From NCBI GenBank assembly GCA_040080965.1, contig JBEBHH010000011.1:1-64000 (forward strand): a stretch of 64,000 bases of DNA, in the 5' to 3' direction. This document shows positions 27,514-34,607 of the stretch, piece after piece (the first letter of the stretch is position 1; each line of letters starts with the position of its first letter). The notes beneath the pieces were generated by a model. The model saw only the letters and a program-made list of their open reading frames with translations, had not been told where the DNA came from and did no database searches. Source of the DNA: SHZI01 sp040080965 (GTDB lineage: Bacteria > Pseudomonadota > Gammaproteobacteria > Steroidobacterales > GCA-2729495). A program made the position numbers and the translations under genes.

Positions 27514-28323
27514 TTATTCGGGCGGCGTCTCGACGATGGGATCCGTCTGGCCCGTGATCATGGCGCGGATGTATTCGGGCGACGGGAGATGGCAGTAATA
27601 GCTGCCCTTCTTGTCGGACCCGGCGGCGGTGCTGGGATCAGTCCGAGCCACCGTAATCGCAAGGCCGCGGAAGCGCAGCTTGCCGTCGATGCCAATGAAG
27701 GCCACCCGGGGCAGGTACGGCAGGGGGTAGAGCCAGGACGGACCCGCCGGCGAGAAGGTGTCATTCAGGAAGACGATGTCTGACTGGGGCCAGCGCAGGG
27801 TTCGCTGCTCGATCGAGGTCAGCGAGCTGTAGACCTCGCTGACGATCTGCTGGTTCACTTCCTTGCAGCTCTTCTGCACGCCCGCCGGCGTCTGGCCGTA
27901 GGCGGCGTAGTGGAAGTTGATCGCTTCAGCCGTCTTCATCTTGCAGGAAATGACGATCGGATACTCCCAGCCCGTCGCGCCCAGCTCGCGCTGGGATACG
28001 TACTGCTGGGTGGTCACGGGCATGACGTTGCCCGTCGGGTACAGCGCCAGCGTGCCGCCATAGGAACCCAGGTTCGTGCCCTCGTAAGGCGCCGAAGATG
28101 AATTCGCGAAGGCCGTGAAATCGGTGTGCACGACGTTGTTGGAATCGAAATCGATGCTCGAGATGATCTGCTGCGCCCGGGAGCAGAAGCGGTCGGTCGA
28201 CCCGACGGAGTAGAGTTCCGACCGCGCGCTGACGGCGGCCTCGGCGGTAAATGGTGTCGCGGCAAAACCCGCAGCAAGAGTAGCGGCGGCAGCGGCAATC
28301 AAGGCGGTGCGTTGGCGTGACAT
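27514..28323 (-). CDS. Secreted protein of unknown function with four cysteines
   Basis: The protein has 269 aa from the ATG at 28323, preceded by GGGGGA; a longer in-frame start at 28365 would add 14 residues. A clear signal peptide (TALIAAAAATLAAGFAATPF) likely ends at AEA-AVSAR. The mature protein has four Cys (FCSRAQ, SCKMK, SCKEV, YYCHL), which could form two disulfides. I see a YPIVISCKMKTAEAINFHYA segment and a C-terminal RVAFIGIDGKLRFRGLAITVAR but no known domain. It is monocistronic with its own terminator. The export is well supported; function is unknown. Confidence 0.75.
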   Translation of the reverse strand: MSRQRTALIAAAAATLAAGFAATPFTAEAAVSARSELYSVGSTDRFCSRAQQIISSIDFDSNNVVHTDFTAFANSSSAPYEGTNLGSYGGTLALYPTGNVMPVTTQQYVSQRELGATGWEYPIVISCKMKTAEAINFHYAAYGQTPAGVQKSCKEVNQQIVSEVYSSLTSIEQRTLRWPQSDIVFLNDTFSPAGPSWLYPLPYLPRVAFIGIDGKLRFRGLAITVARTDPSTAAGSDKKGSYYCHLPSPEYIRAMITGQTDPIVETPPE

Positions 28324-28494
28324 CAGGCGAGTCCCCCCGGGGCGGCGGCGGGATGAGTCCCGCACTTGTCCGGATGCTATGTGCCCCTTCCGTGGCTGTC
28401 AATTTCAACTGACCGCTGTGCGGCTTATGACAAAATGGTTTACATGCTCGCTCGGCGACGATTAGCATGACCCAAACGAGGGGGAGTTCTTAAG

Positions 28495-29031
28495 GTGCGG
28501 AAATTCGCTGGCTTCGTCCTGCTGGGCTGCTGGATGACTTCCGTCCAGGCTGTTCCGATCCAATGGACGCTCACAGACGTGCTGTTCGACGACGGTGGCA
28601 CCGCCACCGGCTCCTTCATATTTGACGCCGATACCAGCACCTACTCCAGCATCTCGATAGTCACCTCGGATGCATTCCTCGCTCCGTTGGCCACCTTCAC
28701 GTCCCTGCTGGGCGGTTCGGCCACGGATGCCGCGCTGGCGACCACCGCTGGCGACCAGACCGGGCTGCCTTTCCTGCAGATGCTGTACTTCCAGTTTCCC
28801 CTGACCAACGCGGGCGGAACCCTGTATCTCATCGATCCCTTCTTCCCGGCGGCGTCGTCCTTCGATGGCACCTGCCTCAACGCCACCTGTAGTTCCGTGG
28901 ACTACGGCCGGGTGATGGTGGATGGCGGGATCATCGGCGTGGCGGCGCCGATCGTGCCGGTTCCTGCCGCCGCCTGGCTGTTCGGTTCGGCCCTGCTGGC
29001 AGCGGGAGCAGTGCGACGCCGCGTCAGCTGA
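28495..29031 (+). CDS. PEP-CTERM-like sorted surface protein, passenger unknown
   Basis: The protein has 178 aa from a GTG with GGGGAG 8 nt upstream. A signal peptide (about 1-19) ends at SVQA. The C-terminus, IVPVPAAAWLFGSALLAAGA then RRR (153-176), has the VPxPAAAWLFGSxLL form of the PEP-CTERM tripartite signal: short motif, membrane helix, basic cluster. Such proteins are cut by an exosortase and often go to exopolysaccharide-rich surfaces. The passenger is Ser/Thr/Asp-rich beta-type sequence, with Cys127 and Cys132 as a likely disulfide. No exosortase gene is in the window. Confidence 0.8.
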   Translation: MRKFAGFVLLGCWMTSVQAVPIQWTLTDVLFDDGGTATGSFIFDADTSTYSSISIVTSDAFLAPLATFTSLLGGSATDAALATTAGDQTGLPFLQMLYFQFPLTNAGGTLYLIDPFFPAASSFDGTCLNATCSSVDYGRVMVDGGIIGVAAPIVPVPAAAWLFGSALLAAGAVRRRVS

Positions 29032-29081
29032 GCAGCATTCCCGACCAGGCGGGTTGCTGACGTTGCAACCACCGAAAAAAG

Positions 29082-29107
29082 AAAAGGCGCCCCGAGGGGC
29101 GCCTTTT
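29082..29107. terminator. Bidirectional intrinsic terminator between the PEP-CTERM and BI-1 genes
   Basis: The stem AAAAGGCGCCC (29082-29092) pairs with GGGCGCCTTTT (29097-29107) around a CGAG loop. The A run on one side and T run on the other make it work in both directions for the two converging genes. Confidence 0.92.
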
Positions 29108-29151
29108 GCATGGCCGATCTGTCGCTTGTGGGGCCTGTCGCTCGGGGCGCG

Positions 29152-29853
29152 TCAGTCGTCGCCACCAAGCCCAAGGATCGCCAGCAGATTCACGAAGATG
29201 TTGTAGATGCTGACGTACAGGCTGACTGTCGCCAGGATGTAGTTCGTCTGCCCCCCGTGGATGATCGCGCTGGTCTCGTACAGGATGCAGCCGGTCATCA
29301 GCAGGACCACCGCCGACGAGATCACCATCTGGAAGGCCGACAGGTCCACGAAGAGTCCCACGACGATCACGCCCAGCAGGCCAAACAGGCCGACCGTGAG
29401 GAAGCTGCCCATGAAGCTCATGTCCCGGCGCGAGCGGACCGCGTAGGCGCTGAGCCCGGCAAAGAGCAGGCCAGTGATGCCGAGGCTGGTCATCACCAGC
29501 TCGCCGCCGTTGGGGATTGCTTTCAGGTAAGCGCTGAGCATCGGGCCAAGGGTCAGGCCCATGAATCCCGTGAGCCCGAAGACGGCCGCGATGCCGGCGG
29601 CCGAGTTCTTCAGGCGGTAGGTCAGGAACAGCAGGCCGAAGTAGCCGACCAGGGTCACGACCGGTCCCAGGTACGGCATGTCGAGCGCCATGGCGAGACC
29701 GGCCATGGCCGCGCTGAACACCAGGGTGGCGGACAGCAGCAGGTAGGTGTTGCGCAACACCCGGTTCGACGCGAGTTCGGAAGCACCGGCGACGGTTCCG
29801 GATACGCCATTGGGGGTTGCCGGTACGACCCGGAAGTCACGGTCTGCTGCCAT
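29152..29853 (-). CDS. Bax inhibitor-1/YccA family membrane protein
   Basis: The protein has 233 aa from the ATG at 29853, preceded by AGGAG. The reading frame stays open far upstream, but that part overlaps tRNA-Ser and other genes and is not coding. Seven membrane helices cover residues 38-230 with GFMGLTLGPMLSAYL and ILYETSAIIHGGQTNYILAT, both family signatures (the latter holds the conserved acidic and His residues). Bacterial YccA interacts with FtsH, and BsYetJ leaks calcium in a pH-dependent way. The exact role here is not known. Confidence 0.93.
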   Translation of the reverse strand: MAADRDFRVVPATPNGVSGTVAGASELASNRVLRNTYLLLSATLVFSAAMAGLAMALDMPYLGPVVTLVGYFGLLFLTYRLKNSAAGIAAVFGLTGFMGLTLGPMLSAYLKAIPNGGELVMTSLGITGLLFAGLSAYAVRSRRDMSFMGSFLTVGLFGLLGVIVVGLFVDLSAFQMVISSAVVLLMTGCILYETSAIIHGGQTNYILATVSLYVSIYNIFVNLLAILGLGGDD

Positions 29854-30040
29854 GCGATGTCTCCTGTGCGAAGTGGCTGACGACGAACACCGTATCAGAC
29901 CCGGCTCCGGGGCCAAAGTTCGCCGTCCACGTTTGTCGCCGGGGACTTCTTGGAAGGTTCGAGGCCCCGGTCCCGGCCTTCTGACGCTCCGCGGCGCTTG
30001 AATGTCCGTTCGCGGGTGGGGACAATCCGGGACTTCCATC

Positions 30041-30128
30041 GGAGAGGTGGCAGAGCGGTCGAATGCGGCGGTCTTGAAAACCGTTGAACCGCAAGGTTCC
30101 GGGGGTTCGAATCCCTCCCTCTCCGCCA
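30041..30128 (+). tRNA. tRNA-Ser (anticodon UGA), CCA encoded
   Basis: The 88-nt gene has the acceptor stem GGAGAGG/CCTCTCC, discriminator G and an encoded CCA. The anticodon loop is CTTGAAA, giving TGA for UCA/UCG codons. The long variable arm (about 16 nt, with CCGCAAGG) and the T loop TTCGAAT are typical of tRNA-Ser. Plain intergenic sequence of 187 nt separates it from the BI-1 gene. Confidence 0.98.
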
Positions 30129-30165
30129 GCGTTCCCGCCAGTGCCTCCCAGAGGAGCCTGCCTTT

Positions 30166-30462
30166 GTGATGACCTTCCCGCGCCGTTTTCCGGGCCAGCT
30201 GCTGGCCACCCTGATCTGCACGGCGCCACTCCTGGGCGGCGGCTTGTCGGGGTGTTCGATGCCCCACGTCATGGGGCTTGGCAGCTACTACGCCGTTACC
30301 GACGAGGCCACCGGCCGCATCTATTACACGGACAACCTGACCCGTGAGGAGCGGGGGGTAATCGAGTTCCGCGACCCGTCCACCGGCGCCTGGGTTAGCC
30401 TGAAGTCGGCCCAGGTGCGGGAAATCAGCGACGCCGAGTTCCGCGCGGGCGCGCCCCGGTAG
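30166..30462 (+). CDS. Small predicted lipoprotein, function unknown
   Basis: The protein has 98 aa, from GTG 30166 or ATG 30169. A positive N-terminus (FPRRF), a hydrophobic core and the lipobox LSGC indicate an exported lipoprotein with Cys30. The mature part (YYAVTDEATGRIYYTDNLTR, then VIEFRDPSTGAWVSLKSAQV) looks like a small beta-rich domain. I recognise no family. It begins 38 nt after tRNA-Ser and is followed after 21 nt by the phosphatase-like gene, so the two may be co-transcribed. Confidence 0.7.
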   Translation: MMTFPRRFPGQLLATLICTAPLLGGGLSGCSMPHVMGLGSYYAVTDEATGRIYYTDNLTREERGVIEFRDPSTGAWVSLKSAQVREISDAEFRAGAPR

Positions 30463-30483
30463 TCCCTGGAAAGGTAACGAACC

Positions 30484-31059
30484 TTGGCGATAGATCCCAG
30501 GCGCCGGCGCAGGCGCCAGCGGCGGGCAGGAGCGGTGGCGGCCTTCATGGTGCTGGCCCTCGGTCTCGCTTTCTTCTTTGAGTCCCAGGCCACCACCACG
30601 GTAATCGTCGTCCGGGAGGCTGATGTGGCAACGGGCCTCGGTGACGACGTGGGTCTGAGCCCGGTGGGCGCCATGCGCGCCGAGGAACTGTCGCGGGTGC
30701 TGGCTGACGTGGACGTCGTCCAGGGCCTCAATGCCATCCTCGTGGGCGGCAGCCGGGCCTCCCGGGAAACCGTGGAGCCGCTGGCGAGGCGCCTGAACCT
30801 CCCCGTGCAGGAGGTGGACATGGCGAGCCTGACCCGCGTCGCGAAGGACATCATGAAGGACTACAAGGGCGAGATCGTGCTGGTGGTTGCCGGGCCCGCT
30901 GAGATTCCCATCCTCATTCCGCGATTCCAGGGCAGCAAGAAGGTGCCGGAACTCGCGGATCGCGAGTACGACAACCTCTACATCGTCAGCGTTCCCTGGT
31001 ACGGCAAGGTGAAGACGCTGCGTCTTCGCTACGGCGCGAGGTACGTGCCGGCCACCTAG
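30484..31059 (+). CDS. Membrane-anchored histidine-phosphatase-like protein without catalytic histidines
   Basis: The protein has 191 aa from a TTG start with GGAAAGG upstream. An Arg-rich tail (MAIDPRRRRRRQRR) precedes one membrane helix (about 15-32), so the domain should be periplasmic. The rest follows the histidine phosphatase plan: a LSPVGAMRAEELSRVL stretch, SRASRETVEPLARRL, EIVLVVAGPAEIPILI and a C-terminal EYDNLYIVSVPWYGKVKTLR. The family RH(G/A)E motif reads VREAD, with Glu45 for the nucleophilic His, and the second GH(S/G) motif reads AGPAE with Gly137 for His. It is therefore probably catalytically dead, unless another residue substitutes. Confidence 0.75.
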   Translation: MAIDPRRRRRRQRRAGAVAAFMVLALGLAFFFESQATTTVIVVREADVATGLGDDVGLSPVGAMRAEELSRVLADVDVVQGLNAILVGGSRASRETVEPLARRLNLPVQEVDMASLTRVAKDIMKDYKGEIVLVVAGPAEIPILIPRFQGSKKVPELADREYDNLYIVSVPWYGKVKTLRLRYGARYVPAT

Positions 31060-31730
31060 TCGCCAGCGGGTGGCGCAAAGGGATTCGCAGCGAGGTCGCC
31101 GTCGGCCGTCAGGGGCGGGTAGGCGACCTTCCGGGCCCGGCACCGGGCCGCAATATCCGGGTGGCACCATTCGAACAGCGTGCGGGTGAACTGCTCCGTG
31201 CTCAGCCGGCACGACTCGTAGAGTCCGGCGGCTTCCCGCTGCCGGGCCGCCTCGTAGAGGAACAGCGCCGCCGCCACCGACACATTCAGTGACGCGGCGA
31301 GTCCGCGCATGGGCAGGCAGGCGTGGCGATCGGCCAGCCGGGCGGCCTCGTCCGACACGCCGCGGAGTTCGGACCCCAGCAGCAGGGCCGTCGGGCGGGT
31401 GTAATCGACGGTCCGGTAGTCGTCTGCTGTTGGTGATAAATGTGCTGCAATGATCTGAAATCCATTGCTTTTTAAAGCCTGGATGGCAGGGGTGAGCTGG
31501 CGCCAGGCGTGGACTCCGACCCGGGGCGCGGTGCCCCCGGAGATGCCCCGGCCCCGCTTGAAGCTGCTCCGGGGTCCGACCGCATGGATCTCGAACACGC
31601 CGACGGCATCGCAGGTGCGCATGAGGGCGGCGATGTTGTGGGGTTTGTGCACCTCGTCGGCCAGCACGGTCAGGTCGGGCTGGCGGCGGGCGAGCGCCGC
31701 CTTGAGGGTGCGGAATCGTTCGGGGGTCAT
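31056..31730 (-). CDS. trmH: tRNA (guanosine(18)-2'-O)-methyltransferase
   Basis: The protein has 224 aa from the ATG at 31730; an ATG at 31757 would add 9 residues. SPOUT motifs are present: DEVHKPHNIAALMRTCDAVG near the start, TALLLGSELRGVSDEAA and LPMRGLAASLNVSVAAALFLYEAARQR forming the trefoil-knot SAM site. The C-terminal extension with WCHPDIAARCRARKVAYPPL is TrmH-specific. It methylates G18 in the D loop of many tRNAs. It converges on the phosphatase-like gene with a 4-nt overlap and is divergent from the TlpA-like gene. Confidence 0.95.
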   Translation of the reverse strand: MTPERFRTLKAALARRQPDLTVLADEVHKPHNIAALMRTCDAVGVFEIHAVGPRSSFKRGRGISGGTAPRVGVHAWRQLTPAIQALKSNGFQIIAAHLSPTADDYRTVDYTRPTALLLGSELRGVSDEAARLADRHACLPMRGLAASLNVSVAAALFLYEAARQREAAGLYESCRLSTEQFTRTLFEWCHPDIAARCRARKVAYPPLTADGDLAANPFAPPAGD

Positions 31731-31774
31731 GGCGGTATTATCGAACGCTTCGGCCACCGGGAAGAACCCGTCCC

Positions 31775-32281
31775 ATGAATGTTTCGCGGCTCCTGGCTGC
31801 TGGCACCATCCTCCTGCTGATCATGGCCGGCCGGGTTTCCGCCGGCGACCAGCAACCGGTGTCCGCCACACCGAACGAGTTCCGGGCAGCGCTGGACGCC
31901 CTGCAAGGCCGCGTGGTGCTCGTGAACTTCTGGGCGACCTGGTGCCGTCCCTGCCTGAAGGAGCTTCCCGACCTCCTGGCGCTGGAGAAGAAGTACGCCT
32001 CGCGGGATTTCGCGCTGCTGGCTGTTTCCCTGGACGAGCCGGCAGACAGGGAAGCGGTCGTGCAGCCGTTCCTGGCCCGGTGGTTCCCCTCGTTGCAGAC
32101 GCTCATCCGGAATTCGCCGGACATGGATTCCATGGTGAGCGTGCTCGATCCGGCCTGGAACGAAGTACTCCCGACCAGCTACCTCGTGGATCGTTCGGGC
32201 AGGGTGGTCAGCCGGGTGCAGGGGGGCAAGCCGGCTGCCGATTTCGAGGCCGCAATCCTGCCCTTGCTCGGGAAGCCATAG
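31775..32281 (+). CDS. TlpA-like periplasmic thioredoxin-fold protein
   Basis: The protein has 168 aa with a signal peptide or anchor (LLAAGTILLLIMAGRVSAG). The thioredoxin fold has the active site WCRPC (Cys57, Cys60) in VNFWATWCRPCLKELPDLL and the cis-Pro in LPTSYLVDRSGRVV. TlpA/ResA-like proteins reduce specific periplasmic thiols, often in cytochrome maturation. No partner gene for cytochrome or thiol transfer is adjacent, so its client is unknown. It is divergent from trmH and precedes tRNA-Arg. Confidence 0.92.
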   Translation: MNVSRLLAAGTILLLIMAGRVSAGDQQPVSATPNEFRAALDALQGRVVLVNFWATWCRPCLKELPDLLALEKKYASRDFALLAVSLDEPADREAVVQPFLARWFPSLQTLIRNSPDMDSMVSVLDPAWNEVLPTSYLVDRSGRVVSRVQGGKPAADFEAAILPLLGKP

Positions 32282-32300
32282 GCTAGAATGCCCGCGCCGC

Positions 32301-32376
32301 GCCCCGGTAGCTCAGGGGATAGAGCGCTCGCCTCCTAAGCGAGAGGTCCCAGGTTCGAATCCTGGTCGGGGCACCA
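32301..32376 (+). tRNA. tRNA-Arg (anticodon CCU), CCA encoded
   Basis: The 76-nt gene has acceptor arms GCCCCGG/TCGGGGC, a D arm GCTC/GAGC, the anticodon stem CTCGC/GCGAG with loop CTCCTAA (anticodon CCT, reading AGG), a T arm with TTCGAAT and an encoded CCA. It lies between the TlpA-like gene and the antiporter gene. Confidence 0.98.
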
Positions 32377-32394
32377 ATCCGTGAATCTGGACAG

Positions 32395-33426
32395 ATGATC
32401 TGGCTCTTCCTCCTCGGCTCCCTCGTCGCGATCCTCATCGCCGCTGAAGTCTTCACCAATGCGCTCGAGCATCTCGGGCAGCGCCTGAAGATTTCCGAGG
32501 GGGTCACGGGGTCCCTGTTTGCGGCTGTCGGCACCGCAATGCCCGAGACGATGGTGCCCGTGCTCGCCGTGGTGGCAGGCACCGAGGACGTGGCCGTCAA
32601 CCACGCCATCGGCGTGGGCGCGATCGTCGGCGCCCCGCTGATGCTGTCCACGCTGGCATTCTTCCTCATGGGCGCCGCCGCGCTCGGCGTCCGTGGCTTC
32701 CGCGGAGCAATCACTCCCGAGCCCAGCGGCACGCGCCGTGACCTGGACTTCTTCCTCGTGGCGTTCGTCCTCGCGGGCCTGGGGCTCCTGCCGCCGGCCG
32801 ACTGGGCATACAGCGGGCTGGTGCGGGGTGGCCTCGCCGTCATCCTGGTGCTCCTCTACCTGTTCTATGTCGTGCTCACGCTGCGCAGTTCGGCAGACCT
32901 GGTGGAGGAGGGGCATGGCACCACCGCAGACGACCCCATGTTCCTCTGCCGGGCCGGCCTGCCCGATGTCATGCCGGTGGTGATCCTGCAGCTCCTGCTC
33001 GGCTTCGGCCTGCTCGTGGGCGGCGCGAAGGCCTTCATCTATTCGGTGGAGCAGCTGTCGGTCCTGCTGGCCATCTCGGCCCTGATCCTCTCGCTGCTCA
33101 TCATCCCCGTGGCAACGGAGCTGCCGGAGAAGGTCAACAGCATCCTCTGGATCCGGCGGCGGAAGGACACGCTGGCCGTCGGCAACCTGACCGGCGCCAT
33201 GGTGTTCCAGGGGACGCTGCTGCCCGCGCTCGGTCTCCTCAGCACGCCCTGGCAGCCGGAGCCGCCGGTGGTGGTGGCCATATCCCTGACGCTCGTCGCT
33301 ACCCTCTGGCTGCGCTGGCAGCTCAGGCACGGCGGCATCCAGGTCCGGCACCTTTCAGTCAATGGGCTGTGCTACCTGCTCTACCTGATCGGCATCGGCA
33401 TGATCATCGGAGGAGCCTTCACGTGA
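32395..33426 (+). CDS. Cation antiporter of the Ca2+/cation (CaCA) family
   Basis: The protein has 343 aa with about ten membrane helices. The two inverted alpha repeats are visible: EGVTGSLFAAVGTAMPETMV near residues 34-53 and SLLIIPVATELPEKVNS in the second half, each with the acidic residue in the membrane expected for cation exchange. It resembles YrbG-type sodium/calcium exchangers. It begins 18 nt after tRNA-Arg, and its stop overlaps the GTG of the following SDR gene. Substrate is inferred from the family only. Confidence 0.88.
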   Translation: MIWLFLLGSLVAILIAAEVFTNALEHLGQRLKISEGVTGSLFAAVGTAMPETMVPVLAVVAGTEDVAVNHAIGVGAIVGAPLMLSTLAFFLMGAAALGVRGFRGAITPEPSGTRRDLDFFLVAFVLAGLGLLPPADWAYSGLVRGGLAVILVLLYLFYVVLTLRSSADLVEEGHGTTADDPMFLCRAGLPDVMPVVILQLLLGFGLLVGGAKAFIYSVEQLSVLLAISALILSLLIIPVATELPEKVNSILWIRRRKDTLAVGNLTGAMVFQGTLLPALGLLSTPWQPEPPVVVAISLTLVATLWLRWQLRHGGIQVRHLSVNGLCYLLYLIGIGMIIGGAFT

Positions 33427-34139
33427 CCGTCGTACTCATCACCGGTGCCAGCCGCGGCCTGGGGCTCGAGCTCACCCGCCAGTACGCGGTGGAGGGCGCT
33501 ACCGTAATCGCCACCTGCCGGGATCCGGCGGGTTCGGCGGAACTCGCGGCCCTGGCGGCCCGCCATCCAGGGGCAATCCGAGTCGAGGCGCTCGACGTCA
33601 CTGACCACGCCGCCGTCGACGCCCTGGCGGCGCGGTATCAGGGCCGTCCGATCGACATTCTCATTAATAACGCGGGTGACATCGGCCCGCGGGATCCGGA
33701 CCGCACCCGGCTCCACGAGCAGCAGCTCGGGACCCTCAACTACGCTGAATGGCGCCGTGTGCTGGAGATCAACACGCTGTCACCAGCGAAGGTGGCAGAA
33801 GCGTTCGTGGAGCACGTGGCGGCGAGCAGCCGGAAGCTCATGCTCTTCGTCTCGAGCACCACGGGGTCGAACGTGGAGGGCGTCTATCCCACGTTCGCCT
33901 ACTGTTCCAGCAAGGCAGCCCTCAACAAGGTGGTGACCATGCTGGCCATGGCGCTGAAGCCCCGCGGGATCACGTGCGCAGCGCTGTGCCCGGGTTACGT
34001 GAAAACCAGACTGGGTGGTGACTTGGCCCCGCTGGGTGTGGAGGAGAGCATCACGGGTCTCCGGCGGGTCATCGCGGAGCTGGACCTGTCGCGCACCGGG
34101 ACCTTCACGCGCTACAACGGCGAAACCATTCCCTGGTAG
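33423..34139 (+). CDS. Short-chain dehydrogenase/reductase, substrate unknown
   Basis: The protein has 238 aa from a GTG overlapping the antiporter stop (GTGA). The NAD(P)-binding TGASRGLG is at 7-14, NNAG is present (INNAGDIG), the catalytic Ser lies in LFVSSTTGS and YCSSK supplies the catalytic Tyr and Lys. The C-terminal AALCPGYVKTRLGGDLAPL is typical of the C-factor-like classical SDRs. Translational coupling to an antiporter is unusual and gives no substrate clue. Confidence 0.93.
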   Translation: MTVVLITGASRGLGLELTRQYAVEGATVIATCRDPAGSAELAALAARHPGAIRVEALDVTDHAAVDALAARYQGRPIDILINNAGDIGPRDPDRTRLHEQQLGTLNYAEWRRVLEINTLSPAKVAEAFVEHVAASSRKLMLFVSSTTGSNVEGVYPTFAYCSSKAALNKVVTMLAMALKPRGITCAALCPGYVKTRLGGDLAPLGVEESITGLRRVIAELDLSRTGTFTRYNGETIPW

Positions 34140-34160
34140 CGCGGGGTCTGGCAGGGCGGG

Positions 34161-34466
34161 TCAGCGGCCCCGCTGGTGGCTGGCGAGTGCCTGCAGGTGC
34201 CCGATGTTGATGTGGATGTTCAGCCACCGCACCGGGCCCTGAAACGTGCCTGCCGGCTGGTAGCCGGATGCCGGCTCCCCGTTCCGTGAGTCAGGCAGTG
34301 CCACTCCAGCCAGGAGCAGGCGCGTCAGCTCGCCCTCGATCGCCAGGCGCAGCCTTGGCAGCAGCTCCTGCTCCGTCGTTCCCGTGAGGTCGCAGTTCCC
34401 GATATCCGGCGCAACGGCCCGGAGGCCTCCATCGGCGTTGGTGAGCAGGGCGATTGCAAAGAGCAT
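34161..34466 (-). CDS. HicB-like small protein without an adjacent HicA
   Basis: The protein has 101 aa from the ATG at 34466. The N-terminal half, ADGGLRAVAPDIGNCDLTG, then EQELLPRLRLAIEGELTRLL, fits the HicB partial RNase-H fold (ADGG...PD..GC...G.T..EA...A.EAIE). There is no DNA-binding C-terminal domain; instead the C-terminus ends in YQPAGTFQGPVRWLNIHINI. No HicA-like dsRNA-binding partner gene lies next to it, so it is probably not a toxin-antitoxin module. It converges on the SDR gene and is divergent from the His-rich membrane protein gene. Confidence 0.6.
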   Translation of the reverse strand: MLFAIALLTNADGGLRAVAPDIGNCDLTGTTEQELLPRLRLAIEGELTRLLLAGVALPDSRNGEPASGYQPAGTFQGPVRWLNIHINIGHLQALASHQRGR

Positions 34467-34607
34467 CTGGGGTGATCCGGGCTGCTGTCCGCGCGGCTTA
34501 TACGCTGCGGCAACACGGGCTGCAATACGGCCTGCCATTCGCTCAGGAACGGCCGCGCCGCGGCCCTTGCGGCAAATCCGGGTTGCCACGCCGGGCGAAC
34601 ACTGCGA

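Noticed and set aside
29152..31212. A single 686-codon minus-strand frame joining the BI-1 protein to upstream sequence
   Set aside because: The extra N-terminal part covers tRNA-Ser and is antisense to the lipoprotein and phosphatase-like genes; the AGGAG site and the family's N-terminus support the start at 29853.
34161..34466. A HicAB toxin-antitoxin system
   Set aside because: No HicA-like gene lies on either side and the HicB-like protein has no DNA-binding domain.
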